64,000 nucleotides of DNA. Source: Streptomyces olivochromogenes (GTDB taxonomy: Bacteria > Actinomycetota > Actinomycetes > Streptomycetales > Streptomycetaceae). Positions within the stretch are counted from its first letter, which is position 1; each line of letters starts with the position of its first letter. This document shows positions 1 through 9,017 of the stretch, piece by piece. The stretch spans positions 50,815 to 114,814 of the forward strand of contig NZ_KQ948477.1 in assembly GCF_001514115.1 (NCBI RefSeq). The letters are read 5' to 3'. Below the pieces are notes generated by a model. That model saw only the letters and a program-made list of their open reading frames with translations, was not told the origin of the DNA and did not search any database. The position numbers were made by a program, and so were the translations under genes.

Positions 1-1
1 G

Positions 2-934
2 CTCGCGCCCGAAGCCGAGCCGGAGACCGCCAACGCCTCCGCACTGATCTACAACGACCGCGGCGAGTACCTGCTTCACCTGCGCGACTACTTCCCCGGC
101 GAGATCTGGGAGCCGGGCATGTGGTCCCTGCTGGGCGGCGGCCGAGAGCCCCAGGACGCCACCCTGGAACACACCGTGCGACGCGAACTAGCTGAGGAAG
201 CCGGCCTCGACCTCGGCGACCTGACCCCGTTCGGCACCGAGTACGCCTCCGACAACGCCGACGCGACCGTGCCCATCGCCACCTACGCCGGCCGCTGGAA
301 CGGGGATCCCCGCGACCTCCGCCTGACGGAAGGGGTGATGCTGGCCTGGTTCGCCCCAGACGACCTCCACCGCCTGCGTATCGCGGACACCACCAGCGAC
401 CTCGTGCGGCGCCACGCTGCCAGTCTCCCGGCCAGCACCGCGCCGCAGAGCGGGCTCGCGCTGCAGGAGGAGCACCGAGCTTCGCCGCATGGCACGGTCC
501 TCAACGTCATCGGCGTCCACCTCTACCTGGAGCGCCCCGACGGGACGGTGCTGCTCGGGCTGCGCCACCCCGACTCCACGTTCGCGCCGTCCACCTGGCA
601 CGTCCTGGCCGGCCACTGCGAGCAGGAGAACGCCATCACCTGCCTGATCAGGGAGGCGCGGGAGGAAGCCGGCCTGTACATCGAGCGCCAGGATGTCGAA
701 CTTGTCCACGTCGTCCACCACATCGACAAGGCCGGGGACCGGCCTCGCATGGGCCTGTTCTTCCGCGCCCGCGCCTGGAGCGGCGAGCCGGAACTGCTCG
801 AGCCGGACAAGTGCACCCAGTGGAGATTCTGGGATCCCGCCGCCCTCCCCGACGACCTCGTCCCCTACACCCGGGTGGCCATCGGAAAGATTCAGAACGG
901 GGAGCTGTACAGCGAGACGGGCTGGCCCGCATGA
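2..934 (+). CDS. Tandem Nudix hydrolase domain protein (5' end cut by window)
   Basis: The frame is open from base 2, so the true start lies upstream. Two Nudix domains follow each other. The first has a box near bases 135-210 (GGGREPQD then RELAEEAGL), with Asp at the usual first Glu position. The second, near 600-690, reads GHCEQEN then REAREEAGL and is one residue shorter than the classical box. Nudix enzymes hydrolyse nucleoside diphosphates linked to another group; the substrate cannot be read here. The stop overlaps the next start as ATGA, so the gene is co-translated with the kinase-dipeptidase gene. It is the first visible gene of a plus-strand metabolic operon reaching to about 13.4 kb. 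Confidence 0.85.
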   Translation, partial: LAPEAEPETANASALIYNDRGEYLLHLRDYFPGEIWEPGMWSLLGGGREPQDATLEHTVRRELAEEAGLDLGDLTPFGTEYASDNADATVPIATYAGRWNGDPRDLRLTEGVMLAWFAPDDLHRLRIADTTSDLVRRHAASLPASTAPQSGLALQEEHRASPHGTVLNVIGVHLYLERPDGTVLLGLRHPDSTFAPSTWHVLAGHCEQENAITCLIREAREEAGLYIERQDVELVHVVHHIDKAGDRPRMGLFFRARAWSGEPELLEPDKCTQWRFWDPAALPDDLVPYTRVAIGKIQNGELYSETGWPA

Positions 935-2199
935 CCGGCACACCGAGCGGCGCACACCGTCGCGTGTCCACTGCAACTGCGGCCGGCCGTGAGAACACCC
1001 GCCTCGTGGTGATCCGCGGCAACTCGGCGTCAGGCAAGTCAAGCGTGGCCCAGGGCCTGCGAGATCACTACGGCCGCGGTATCGCGATCGTGGGCCAGGA
1101 CGTGATCCGCCGGAACGTGCTCAGGGAACACGACACCGCGCGCGGCGCCAACATCGCCCTGCTGGGCAGGATCGCACGCGAAGCACTGAACGCCGGCTTT
1201 CACGTAGTGCTCGAAGGGATCCTGTACGCCGACCGCTACAGCCACATGATCACGTCTCTGGTACGGGACCACCGCGGCGTCTCCAGCTGCTACTACCTGG
1301 ACGTGCCGCTGGAAACGACGTTGGTCCGCCATGCGTCGAAGGCGGATGCCGCGTACCTGGCGCAAGTCACCGACAACCACCTCACCTCCTGGTACCGCGA
1401 GCTGGATCTGCTTCCCGGCCATCTGGAGACCGTGATCCCGGCCGACAGCACGCTGCAGGACACCGTCGCGCGAATCCTGCGCGAAACCGACCTGGCCTCT
1501 GCCTCCACCATCCCGCCACCGCAGTGCAAGCCGTCGCAGGGAGAAGCGATGAACCCTCTGGTGTTGATGTCCGATCCGCGGGTCGCCGCGATCCCGGTGC
1601 GCGAGTGCGGGGAACCGCTCGTCGACGTGCGTGACCACGACTTCCGCGTCGATCCCCGCAAGCAAGATCCGCTGGGCGCGTTCGCCCACGTCCGCGAGGG
1701 CGTCCTGGCCCGGCTGGAGCACGCCCGCTCGCTCCTGCCCGTCGGCACCGACCTGCTGTTCATCGAGGGCTACCGGCCGCTGGCCCTCCAGCAGCGCTAT
1801 TTCACCGAGTACCGGCACGAGCTGTCCGCCGCTCAACCCGGCTGGACGGCTGAGCAGCTGCACCAGGCCGCCAGCCGGTACGTGTCTCCGCCGGAGATCG
1901 CGCCCCACTCTGCTGGTGCGGCCGTGGATGTAACCCTCGTCGACCAGGACGGCCACGAACTCGATCTCGGCACGCGCGTCAATGCCTCCCCCGAGGAGAG
2001 CGACGGTGCCTGCTTCACTCACGCCCCGAACCTCAGTGATCGTGCACGCCACCACCGCACGCTGCTGCTCAACGCCATGGAGAGCGCAGGTTTCACGAAC
2101 TATGGGACCGAGTTCTGGCACTTCTCGGTAGCGGACCGGTACGACGCGCTGATGCGGCAGGAGCCGCACGCGCGCTACGGACCGATCGAACTGCCCTAG
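931..2199 (+). CDS. P-loop kinase fused in frame to VanX-like D-Ala-D-Ala dipeptidase
   Basis: This is one uninterrupted frame of 422 residues. Residues about 25-190 form a P-loop kinase-like domain (Walker A GNSASGKSS). The C-terminal half from about residue 207 is a VanX/peptidase M15D-type dipeptidase with HSAGAAVD and EFWHF zinc and catalytic motifs. An ATG at 1549 with a fair Shine-Dalgarno (GGGAGAAG) lies exactly at the domain junction, so the dipeptidase may also be made alone. Such fusions are not usual for VanX proteins. Because the neighbours are biosynthetic rather than vanH/vanA, the likely role is hydrolysis or phosphorylation of a small peptide or amino-acid intermediate, not glycopeptide resistance. 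Confidence 0.8.
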   Translation: MTGTPSGAHRRVSTATAAGRENTRLVVIRGNSASGKSSVAQGLRDHYGRGIAIVGQDVIRRNVLREHDTARGANIALLGRIAREALNAGFHVVLEGILYADRYSHMITSLVRDHRGVSSCYYLDVPLETTLVRHASKADAAYLAQVTDNHLTSWYRELDLLPGHLETVIPADSTLQDTVARILRETDLASASTIPPPQCKPSQGEAMNPLVLMSDPRVAAIPVRECGEPLVDVRDHDFRVDPRKQDPLGAFAHVREGVLARLEHARSLLPVGTDLLFIEGYRPLALQQRYFTEYRHELSAAQPGWTAEQLHQAASRYVSPPEIAPHSAGAAVDVTLVDQDGHELDLGTRVNASPEESDGACFTHAPNLSDRARHHRTLLLNAMESAGFTNYGTEFWHFSVADRYDALMRQEPHARYGPIELP

Positions 2200-2328
2200 C
2201 GCGCCAGCTGCCTCGTCCACTTCCTTGCCCCCACGCCGATCCGGAAACACAGGAGCGCGGCCACCGCCTCCTGGCCCGGTCGCGATCCCAAGACCGCAAC
2301 GGACGGAACACATCGAACGGAGGCACGT

Positions 2329-3231
2329 GTGCCTGACGACACCCAGCAGGCGAGCCCAGTCGTCCCGAGTCCGGCGGCCGGAGACGAACCACAAGAGCAC
2401 CACATGCACCTGCTCGGGCGGTGCTACCGCCAAGTGGAAGCAGGCCGCAAGACACTTGAAGTGCGGGTGGCCACCCCGAACAGGCGCGCCGTCGGCGTCG
2501 GCGACACGGTCGTCTTCCACGACCGGGACACCGGGCTGGAACTCGACGTCGTCGTGCAGCGGATCACCCCGTACCCCTCCTTTGAGGACCTGCTCAGCTC
2601 GGAGGAGACCGCCCGCATCGACCCGGACGGGCCGCCCGGAGAGCTGCTCGCCAACCTCCGCAGCATCTACCCGCCGGCCAAGGAAGCCCTCGGCGTTCTC
2701 GCCCTCGCTTTCGACCACCGCCCTGCCCGGCCCGGCCGCCCCATGCCGATGACGGCCGAGGAGTACGCGCAGACCGTCCCCCATCACACGGTGTACGGCT
2801 GCCTCTACATCCGCGACGAACGCGACCGGCCGGTCCAGCTCCGCTCGGTCTACGGCTCGAGACTCTGGCAGTTCCCGGGCGGCAACCTGGACGCCCCGGG
2901 CGAGGACCCGCTGCAGACCGCCCAGCGCGAGGCGGTCGAGGAGACCGGCCTCGAACTCGGTCTGGAAACACCGAAGCTGCTCCTGACGCACTTCCTGCAC
3001 GCCGGGCCCCGCCTGCCGCTGAACAAGGTGGGGCTCATCTTCGACGGAGGCCAGCTGACCGCCGACCAACTCGGCCGGATCCGCCTCGATCCCGCCGAGC
3101 ACGACATGTGGGCCGTCCACGACCTCGCAACCTGGCATGAGCTGATGGCGCCGCGCGCCTTCGCCCGCCTCGACGCCATCGAACGAGCCCGGCGCGGCGA
3201 GGGCCCCGCCTACCTGATCACGCACACCTGA
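2329..3231 (+). CDS. ASCH domain-Nudix hydrolase fusion
   Basis: The GTG start has GGAGG five bases upstream. The N-terminal 25-130 residues look like an ASCH domain (CYRQVEAGRKTLEVR, then GDTVVFHD), a PUA-like fold that binds RNA or modified nucleotides. The C-terminal half is Nudix, with box GGNLDAPGED followed by REAVEETGLEL. The combination suggests sanitation or processing of a nucleotide-linked compound. It is the second Nudix protein within 3 kb, which suggests a nucleotide-activated intermediate in this pathway. The gap to the next gene is 29 bases, so co-transcription is likely. Confidence 0.8.
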   Translation: MPDDTQQASPVVPSPAAGDEPQEHHMHLLGRCYRQVEAGRKTLEVRVATPNRRAVGVGDTVVFHDRDTGLELDVVVQRITPYPSFEDLLSSEETARIDPDGPPGELLANLRSIYPPAKEALGVLALAFDHRPARPGRPMPMTAEEYAQTVPHHTVYGCLYIRDERDRPVQLRSVYGSRLWQFPGGNLDAPGEDPLQTAQREAVEETGLELGLETPKLLLTHFLHAGPRLPLNKVGLIFDGGQLTADQLGRIRLDPAEHDMWAVHDLATWHELMAPRAFARLDAIERARRGEGPAYLITHT

Positions 3232-3260
3232 CCTTCAACACCCCCACCCAGGAGGCAACC

Positions 3261-3977
3261 ATGCCCGTCGAGGACATCAACACCCGGGCCTGGCAGCTCT
3301 ACGGCCAGCGTCAACTGGCCCGCGCCTACACCCCGCCCGTCCCCGAACGGCTCGGCTGGACGCCCTGGGAAGGGATCGGACCGGGAGCAGAAGTCCTCGG
3401 CGACGTCACCGGCCGTCGCGTCCTGGACATCGGCTCCGGGGCCGGCCACCACGCCGTCCACCTCGCCCAGGCTCACGGAGCGCGCGTCACCGGCATCGAG
3501 CTGTCCCCGACCCAGCACGAACGCGCCATCTGTGCCCACGCGGACGTGGACGGAGTGGAGTTCGTCCAAGCAGACGTGACCGAGTACCTGGCCGGCGCCG
3601 AGCCGTTCGACGCCGCGTACGCGATCGGGACCCTAGGGTTCATCGATCCGCACCGCTCCCTGCCGGCACTTCGCGACGGACTGCGTCCCGGCGCCCCTCT
3701 GATTCTCTCGCTCCTGCACACCGATCTGCACGGCCGTAGTCCGTCCACGGAAGTGGCGCCGCGCGAGCAGATGATCCTTCTGCGCGACGATCCGCCCCTG
3801 CCGACGCAAATGTGGGTCTTAGCGCCGCAGCTGTGGGAGGACCTACTCACCGAGTACGGCTTCCGTGTCGAGGCCATCGATCTGCTGCCCCACCCAGACG
3901 ACTCTGCCGCGGTCATCCAACAGCTCATCCGCGCCCGCCGCCTGCCCGACCGATCAGCAGCCACCTCCGGCACGTGA
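3261..3977 (+). CDS. Class I SAM-dependent methyltransferase
   Basis: The ATG follows an AGGAGG site. Motif I is VLDIGSGAGHHAVHLA near residue 55, with GIELSP as the acidic motif II region, giving the standard Rossmann SAM-binding fold of about 238 residues. The substrate is unknown. It lies in line with the Nudix and radical-SAM-like genes. A second, unrelated methyltransferase sits at 7376-8155, so the pathway may carry out two methylations. Confidence 0.85.
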   Translation: MPVEDINTRAWQLYGQRQLARAYTPPVPERLGWTPWEGIGPGAEVLGDVTGRRVLDIGSGAGHHAVHLAQAHGARVTGIELSPTQHERAICAHADVDGVEFVQADVTEYLAGAEPFDAAYAIGTLGFIDPHRSLPALRDGLRPGAPLILSLLHTDLHGRSPSTEVAPREQMILLRDDPPLPTQMWVLAPQLWEDLLTEYGFRVEAIDLLPHPDDSAAVIQQLIRARRLPDRSAATSGT

Positions 3978-4077
3978 GCCCTATGCCGGGCGGGTCCTGC
4001 GGCCATGAACCATATACGGCGCTGTCACGCCGTCCGGTAGCAACTCCCCAACAAACAATGACCACTTGGAGCCCTCC

Positions 4078-5196
4078 ATGCCGCATCTCTCCATGAGCCG
4101 GGCCATATCCTCGGACGGCGCCGTCGGCACCGAACGCCTGCATCATCTGGAACAGGCTGCCTCGCGCTACGGGGTACCCGTCGAGGACGTGCTGCTGATC
4201 GCCGTCAACCTGTACGGGATCACCTCGGAGCAGGACCGTCACCGGGCCCGGGTCAACCTTCGCCTCGTGCGCCGTCCCGACGTCCCCTGGCAGATCATCG
4301 TCCCGCTGAACCGGCCGGCCAGCCCGTTCCGTCTGCGGGGCGACGAGCTGTCGCTGAACGGCGAGCTGATCGCGCATGTCGAGCGCATCGACGCCGACGA
4401 GGCGGTCGGAGGGTACTTCCGCAACGACGGACGTGCCGCGACCCTCAACCCCAACGCCCGCAGCCGGTGCGTCGGGTGTGGTTGGTGCCCCAACACCCTG
4501 GAAGCCGCCGCCGATCCGAGGCTGCAGGAGGAGCAGGGACTCGACGACCTGCTGCGCGCCCTCTGCGAGCAGCACCCCCGCCGCACCCTGGCCGAACTGA
4601 GCGAGGTCACCGTCTCCACCGGGTGCTTCGAGCGGGAGGAGGCCGCTGTCGCGCACCTGACCGCCTTGCGGCCCGCTCTGGAGCGGGCCGGCGTCACGGC
4701 CCGGATCGGCTTTCTCACCTCCGTGCTGCGCAGCGACGAGGCGTTCGCGACCATCGCGTCGCAGGTATCGCCGTTCGTGCTCAGGCTGACGGCCGAGCAC
4801 TTCACCCGGCGAGCGGCCTTGATGAAGTCCACCAAGGCCGACCTGCGGCCGGAGCAGATGCCGGACCTGCTGGCGCGGGCGCGAGCGGCGGGGCTGGACA
4901 CTTCGTACACGTACATCGTCGGGCTGGACCCGATGAAGGACCTCGTGCGCGGGGTGAACGCGCTGGCGGACGTGGTCACCGCGTTCCCGAACTTCCAGGT
5001 CTTCCAGGCACACACGGTGATGATGCAGGGCATGCGGACGCCGGACGCGGAGCGCCTGGAGTACTACCTGCAGGCGCGTACGGCCATCGAGCGGGCCATG
5101 GTGCCGACCGGGCTGCGGCCGGTGGGCTGGGAGTGCTACCGGCCGCTGTGGTACTTCACCTACGTGGGGGAGGACCTCGTCGATGGACCTCGCTGA
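4078..5196 (+). CDS. Radical-SAM-like protein with CxxCxxC cluster motif
   Basis: I chose the ATG at 4078 because TTGGAG lies six bases upstream; an in-frame TTG at 4066 is the alternative. Residues 131-137 read CVGCGWC, three closely spaced cysteines suited to an iron-sulfur cluster but spaced CxxCxxC instead of the classical CxxxCxxC. The later part is a barrel-like sequence (FLTSVLRS, FVLRLTAEH, YTYIVGLDPM) that resembles radical-SAM/biotin-synthase-like proteins, so assignment to that superfamily is an inference. The end overlaps the enolase-superfamily gene by 14 bases. It may catalyse the key carbon rearrangement or thiolation of the cluster. Confidence 0.6.
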   Translation: MPHLSMSRAISSDGAVGTERLHHLEQAASRYGVPVEDVLLIAVNLYGITSEQDRHRARVNLRLVRRPDVPWQIIVPLNRPASPFRLRGDELSLNGELIAHVERIDADEAVGGYFRNDGRAATLNPNARSRCVGCGWCPNTLEAAADPRLQEEQGLDDLLRALCEQHPRRTLAELSEVTVSTGCFEREEAAVAHLTALRPALERAGVTARIGFLTSVLRSDEAFATIASQVSPFVLRLTAEHFTRRAALMKSTKADLRPEQMPDLLARARAAGLDTSYTYIVGLDPMKDLVRGVNALADVVTAFPNFQVFQAHTVMMQGMRTPDAERLEYYLQARTAIERAMVPTGLRPVGWECYRPLWYFTYVGEDLVDGPR

Positions 5197-6232
5197 CACG
5201 GTCATCGAACGGGTGCGGGTCGAGCGCCTCGACGAGAACGTGGCGGGCCCGTGGGAAGCGGGCGATAGCCGGTTCGCGGTAGTGGTCGAGGCCCGCGGGG
5301 TGGCCGGGGCGTTCGCCCCGGTCGACGAGCTACCCGCCGCGCTCGTCGCCACCCGGCTCGGGCAGAGCGCTCTGCGGCACCCGGTGGTCGACCACAAGGG
5401 TCTGCTACGCAGGCTCCTGGACGAACTCGGTCCGCATGCGGCGGGGCTGGGGCGCTGGGCGGTCGGGGCGCTGGACTGTGCGGTGTGGGATCTGCACGGC
5501 CGTCTCGCCGACCTCCCGGTCGCGGCCCTGCTCAGCGACCGGCCCGCGCGGCTGGTGCCGGTGTACGCCTCCTGGCTCTCCCTGGACCTGTCCTCCGCTT
5601 CGGCCGCCGAGTCGGTCAAGGCCACCGTCGGCGAGGGGTTCGCCTTTACCAAGTGGGCGTTGCGCGACGCGGAAGCCAGCGAAGTGGCGCTGCTGGCCGA
5701 ACGGGCGGCGGCGTGGGCGGGGCAGAGCGTGGCGGTGGACGCCCTGGGCACATGGGGCCACCTGCGGACCACGGAGGTGGCGCCGCTCCTCACCCCGGAG
5801 GCGGTGCGCTGGGTGGAGGACCCGCTCGCGTGGACCGACCGGGCCGCGTACGCGCAGCTGCGCGAGCAGGCCGAAGGTCTGCGGGTCGCGTTCGGGGAGC
5901 GACTGGCCCATGTGGAAGACACCCGGGCCCTGCTGGAGCACTGCCGACCGGAGGCGTTCACGTTCGACGCGGTGTGGTGCGGCGGCATCGCCGAAGCGCG
6001 GGACTGGCTGGGCGTAGCCCACGACGTGACGGTCCCCGTCCACCTGCACGGCCGGGCGTTCTTGCCCGCCGTGCACCTGGCCGCCGCGTTCCCTCAGATG
6101 GCGGGCGCGGTGGAGTACCAGGTGGTGTGGGAGCCGCGCCGCCAACGGGTGCTGCGCGGCACGCTCCAGCCGGACGGTGGGTACGTCCCGCTCCCCGATC
6201 GCCCCGGTCTCGGGATAGAGGTGCGCCTGTAA
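5183..6232 (+). CDS. Enolase-superfamily enzyme (mandelate racemase/muconate lactonizing type)
   Basis: 349 residues, a normal length for the family. The C-terminal barrel has the expected metal and acid-base positions: FTKWAL (Lys), VDALG (Asp), VEDPL (Glu), FGERL (Glu) and a late HLHGR (His). These enzymes abstract a proton alpha to a carboxylate in epimerisation, dehydration or cycloisomerisation. It starts inside the end of the radical-SAM-like gene, and its TAA overlaps the next ATG, so expression is tightly coupled. The substrate is not predictable from sequence. Confidence 0.85.
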   Translation: MDLADTVIERVRVERLDENVAGPWEAGDSRFAVVVEARGVAGAFAPVDELPAALVATRLGQSALRHPVVDHKGLLRRLLDELGPHAAGLGRWAVGALDCAVWDLHGRLADLPVAALLSDRPARLVPVYASWLSLDLSSASAAESVKATVGEGFAFTKWALRDAEASEVALLAERAAAWAGQSVAVDALGTWGHLRTTEVAPLLTPEAVRWVEDPLAWTDRAAYAQLREQAEGLRVAFGERLAHVEDTRALLEHCRPEAFTFDAVWCGGIAEARDWLGVAHDVTVPVHLHGRAFLPAVHLAAAFPQMAGAVEYQVVWEPRRQRVLRGTLQPDGGYVPLPDRPGLGIEVRL

Positions 6233-6681
6233 TGCCCATGCACACCGGCGAGCTGGCGGTCCACGGCCACCTGGAGCAGCGCGAGGAGAAGGTGCTGCTC
6301 GTGGTGCACGAGCGGCTGAGCGGATTAGACACCTTCCTGTCCGCGACCCTGCGTCTCGACCGGCCGATAATGCTGCCACAACTCCCGGTCCGGATCCTCA
6401 CGTTCGACGACGTCACCGTCCTTTCGCCTCTCGGCCCGGCTATGCCGCAGGCACAGGCCAGCGAGGAGTGGAGCGGCACGCTGCTGTTACCGCACGGCGC
6501 GCGCCCGCCGACGATCCCCGACGACCTCGCCCAGGCGGCTGCCGCGGCCGGTGTCGACACCAGCGGCTGGTCGCCGGCCGAGGCCCGGCAACTGCTGACC
6601 TTCCTCGGCGAAGCCGGCCCCGGTCCCGTGCGCACCGAGCGGATCGGCATGATCATCGCGACCCTGGCGGGTCGTTCGTGA
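6232..6681 (+). CDS. Hypothetical protein, 149 aa
   Basis: The start overlaps the preceding stop (TAATG) and the end overlaps the HAD gene (GTGA), so this is a genuine operon member although I do not recognise the family. The sequence is soluble-looking, beta-rich in the first 70 residues (ELAVHGHL, KVLLVVHER, VRILTFDDV), with a helical C-terminus. It could be a small accessory subunit of one of the flanking enzymes. Confidence 0.7.
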   Translation: MPMHTGELAVHGHLEQREEKVLLVVHERLSGLDTFLSATLRLDRPIMLPQLPVRILTFDDVTVLSPLGPAMPQAQASEEWSGTLLLPHGARPPTIPDDLAQAAAAAGVDTSGWSPAEARQLLTFLGEAGPGPVRTERIGMIIATLAGRS

Positions 6682-7349
6682 GCGCGGTAGCACCGATGCG
6701 GCTGGTGAGCCTCGATGTCGGATACACCCTGGGAGAGCCGTCCGGGACGACGCTGACGCAGCGCCTGGTGGAGCTGTCCCCGTTACCGGTCCGGCAGGCG
6801 AAGCAGGTCGCCCAGCAGATCCTGCACGCCCTGGACCCGCGCAGCGATGCGACGGGGCCGCAGACAGTCTGCGCCGCTCTGGGGATCGCACTGTCCGCCT
6901 TCCCCCACGACCACCGTCCGCCCGGCTTCGCCCTGTGGCCCGGAGCGGTGGAGGCGGTGGCACGGATCGCCCAGGTCGTGCCGGTGGTCACTCTGTCGAA
7001 CGTGAGCCACTGGGACGAACGGGAGACCAACGTCGCCGCCCTCCTCGCCCCCCACCTCCGGGCCCATCACCCCTCGTGGCAGCTCGGCTTCGCCAAACCT
7101 GACCCGGGCGCCGTGCAGACTGTCGCTCGACTGCACGGCCGCGACCCAGCGGAGGTGCTGCACGCCGGCGACAGCTTCGACTACGACGTGCGCGGCGCCC
7201 TCGCCGCCGGAGCCCAGGCTCTGTGGATCACCTCGCGCCCGCCGTCGGCCGAAGAACTCCGGCTGCTGGCCGAGCACCCCGGCCGGGTCACGGTCCTACC
7301 GGACCTCGCCCGCGCGGTCCGGCACATCGAGCAGACCCTCCTCCCGTAA
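6678..7349 (+). CDS. HAD-superfamily hydrolase
   Basis: GTG start within a GTGA overlap. Motif I is SLDVGYTLG (nucleophile Asp; the usual second Asp is Gly), motif II is TLSN, motif III is the Lys in FAKPDP, and motif IV is HAGDSFDYDV. At 223 residues it fits small-molecule phosphatases of the REG-2/phosphoglycolate type. It probably removes a phosphate from a pathway intermediate, in line with the phosphoketolase-like and kinase genes nearby. Confidence 0.85.
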   Translation: MSAVAPMRLVSLDVGYTLGEPSGTTLTQRLVELSPLPVRQAKQVAQQILHALDPRSDATGPQTVCAALGIALSAFPHDHRPPGFALWPGAVEAVARIAQVVPVVTLSNVSHWDERETNVAALLAPHLRAHHPSWQLGFAKPDPGAVQTVARLHGRDPAEVLHAGDSFDYDVRGALAAGAQALWITSRPPSAEELRLLAEHPGRVTVLPDLARAVRHIEQTLLP

Positions 7350-7375
7350 ACCTCTTCCACCAGGAGCGCTACCCC

Positions 7376-8155
7376 GTGAACCAGTTCGACACCACCGCCC
7401 CGTTCTACGCCGCCTACCGGCCCGGCATCCCGAAGGAAGCCGTCGAGCTGCTCGCACAGCGAGTGGCCGGCAAGGAGCACCGGGTCCTGCTCGACCTGGG
7501 GTCCGGCACCGGGCAGGTCCCGCTGGCCTTGGCCGGGAAGATGACGGAGATCGACGTCGTCGAGCAGGACGCGGGCATGCTCGGCGAGGCCGACAAGGCG
7601 CTCGCCGGGCTGCCAGTCGCCGTCCGCCTGCACAACGTGCCGGCCGAGGAGTTCACCCCGTCCGCCTCCTACCAGGCCGATCTCGTCACGGTCTGCCGCG
7701 CCTTCCACTGGATGGACCAGGGCGTGGTGCTGTCTCGCCTGGAGGGCATGACCGCACCGGAGGCGACCGTCGCGGTCATGGGCGACGGCAGCCTGTGGAC
7801 CGCGCGCACCGAGTGGACCGACGCCCTGCGGGCCCTGATCCAGGAGTACCTGGGAGAGGAGCGGCGGGCCGGAGTGGGCAAGAAGTACGCGGCGCACAAC
7901 CGGCCGTACCGCGAGATCCTCGCCGAGTCCGCGTTCGGCCAGGTCGAGGAGCACACCATCGCCGTCGAGCGGGAGTGGAGCGCCGAGACGGTGATTGGCT
8001 ACCTGTACTCGACCTCCTTCGCCGCCCGGCCGCTGTTCGGCGAGCGGGTCGACGACTTCGAGCGCCGCGCCCGCGCCCTGCTCGACGAGCACGCCGCCGA
8101 CGGGGGCCTGATCGAGCACGCCTCCTTCCAGGTCGTCCTCGGCCGGCGCGCCTGA
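7376..8155 (+). CDS. Class I SAM-dependent methyltransferase
   Basis: The GTG start has AGGAG about ten bases upstream. The N-terminal FDTTAPFYAAYRPG is typical of UbiE/YcgJ-like methyltransferases. The SAM site is VLLDLGSGTGQVPLAL near residue 40, and there is an FHWMD segment. 259 residues. It is separated by 26 bases from the HAD gene and belongs to the same operon. Confidence 0.85.
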   Translation: MNQFDTTAPFYAAYRPGIPKEAVELLAQRVAGKEHRVLLDLGSGTGQVPLALAGKMTEIDVVEQDAGMLGEADKALAGLPVAVRLHNVPAEEFTPSASYQADLVTVCRAFHWMDQGVVLSRLEGMTAPEATVAVMGDGSLWTARTEWTDALRALIQEYLGEERRAGVGKKYAAHNRPYREILAESAFGQVEEHTIAVEREWSAETVIGYLYSTSFAARPLFGERVDDFERRARALLDEHAADGGLIEHASFQVVLGRRA

Positions 8156-8232
8156 CCCGCCCCTCCCTCTTCGCCGGGGCAGCCCCCCTTCCCGCCCCGG
8201 CCCTGTCCCGTCCTTCCAGAAGGAGATCCACC

Positions 8233-9003
8233 ATGCCCCGATCCGAGACGTGGAGCGACGACGAGCGGTGCCAGTTCGTCGACGACGGCGTGCTCATACG
8301 CCGTGGCCTGATCCGCGGCACCGTGCTGTCCAAGGCTCGCGACCTCGTCAGCGGCTGGCTGACCAAGGCGTACGACCCCGCGCGGCTCACCGCCTACACC
8401 GAACGCAGCTTCGCCCCCGAGCTGGAAGAACACCCCGATGTCCTCGCCCTCTACCAGCGAAGCGGCCTGGCGGAGCTGGCCGGAGACTTGCTGCGGCCCG
8501 CGACGCCCGCCCCGGTCACCCGGGCGCAGATCCAGATCCGGCTGCCGGACGGCGTGCAGCAGCCGGTGAAGGCGATGCACGTTGACGGTGTCTCCTGCCC
8601 CCACCTGGAACCGCGTGACTTGCGCACGTTCACCTTCATCGTCGGCGTCGTCCTGGACGGCAGCGCCACCGCGGACGCCGGCGCTCTGCACTACGTGCCC
8701 GGCGGGCACCACCGGATGGCCGACTACTTCGCCACGGACTGGGTCCTGGGGCAGCCGGCCCAGACCCCCGACGACATCGACGCACAGGACGGCACCGCCC
8801 TCACCGCCGAGCCCGGTGACGTGGTCGTGATGCACCACCTCGTCCCGCACCGGGTCGGCAGTAACACCAACAGCACGCCCAGGGTGATGGCGTACTTCCG
8901 CGTCAGCCACGCCCAGCACCCCGACCTCGCCCTCCGCGCTCTGTCGGACCCGTGGCTGGAGTACCCGGCGCTCGCCGCGCTCGCCCGCCCTGGAACCGTG
9001 TGA
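8233..9003 (+). CDS. Phytanoyl-CoA dioxygenase (PhyH)-family Fe(II)/2OG oxygenase
   Basis: The ATG is preceded by AAGGAG. The iron ligands are the HxD in MHVDGVS and a distal His in PHRVGSNTN; an acidic/basic strand LTAEPGDVVVMHH precedes the distal His as in the family. 256 residues. PhyH enzymes hydroxylate or halogenate small molecules using 2-oxoglutarate. A second, only distantly similar PhyH gene lies at 11,778, so two oxidative steps are likely. Confidence 0.8.
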   Translation: MPRSETWSDDERCQFVDDGVLIRRGLIRGTVLSKARDLVSGWLTKAYDPARLTAYTERSFAPELEEHPDVLALYQRSGLAELAGDLLRPATPAPVTRAQIQIRLPDGVQQPVKAMHVDGVSCPHLEPRDLRTFTFIVGVVLDGSATADAGALHYVPGGHHRMADYFATDWVLGQPAQTPDDIDAQDGTALTAEPGDVVVMHHLVPHRVGSNTNSTPRVMAYFRVSHAQHPDLALRALSDPWLEYPALAALARPGTV

Positions 9004-9017
9004 GAGGGGAGAGCGCC

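Noticed and set aside
1039..3225. Open minus-strand frame of 728 codons
   Set aside because: It runs antisense to the kinase-dipeptidase and ASCH-Nudix genes, which have motifs and ribosome sites. Its peptide is low-complexity, a common effect of high-GC codons.
3925..5988. Open minus-strand frame of 687 codons
   Set aside because: Antisense to the radical-SAM-like and enolase-type genes; Arg/Ser-rich and without motifs.
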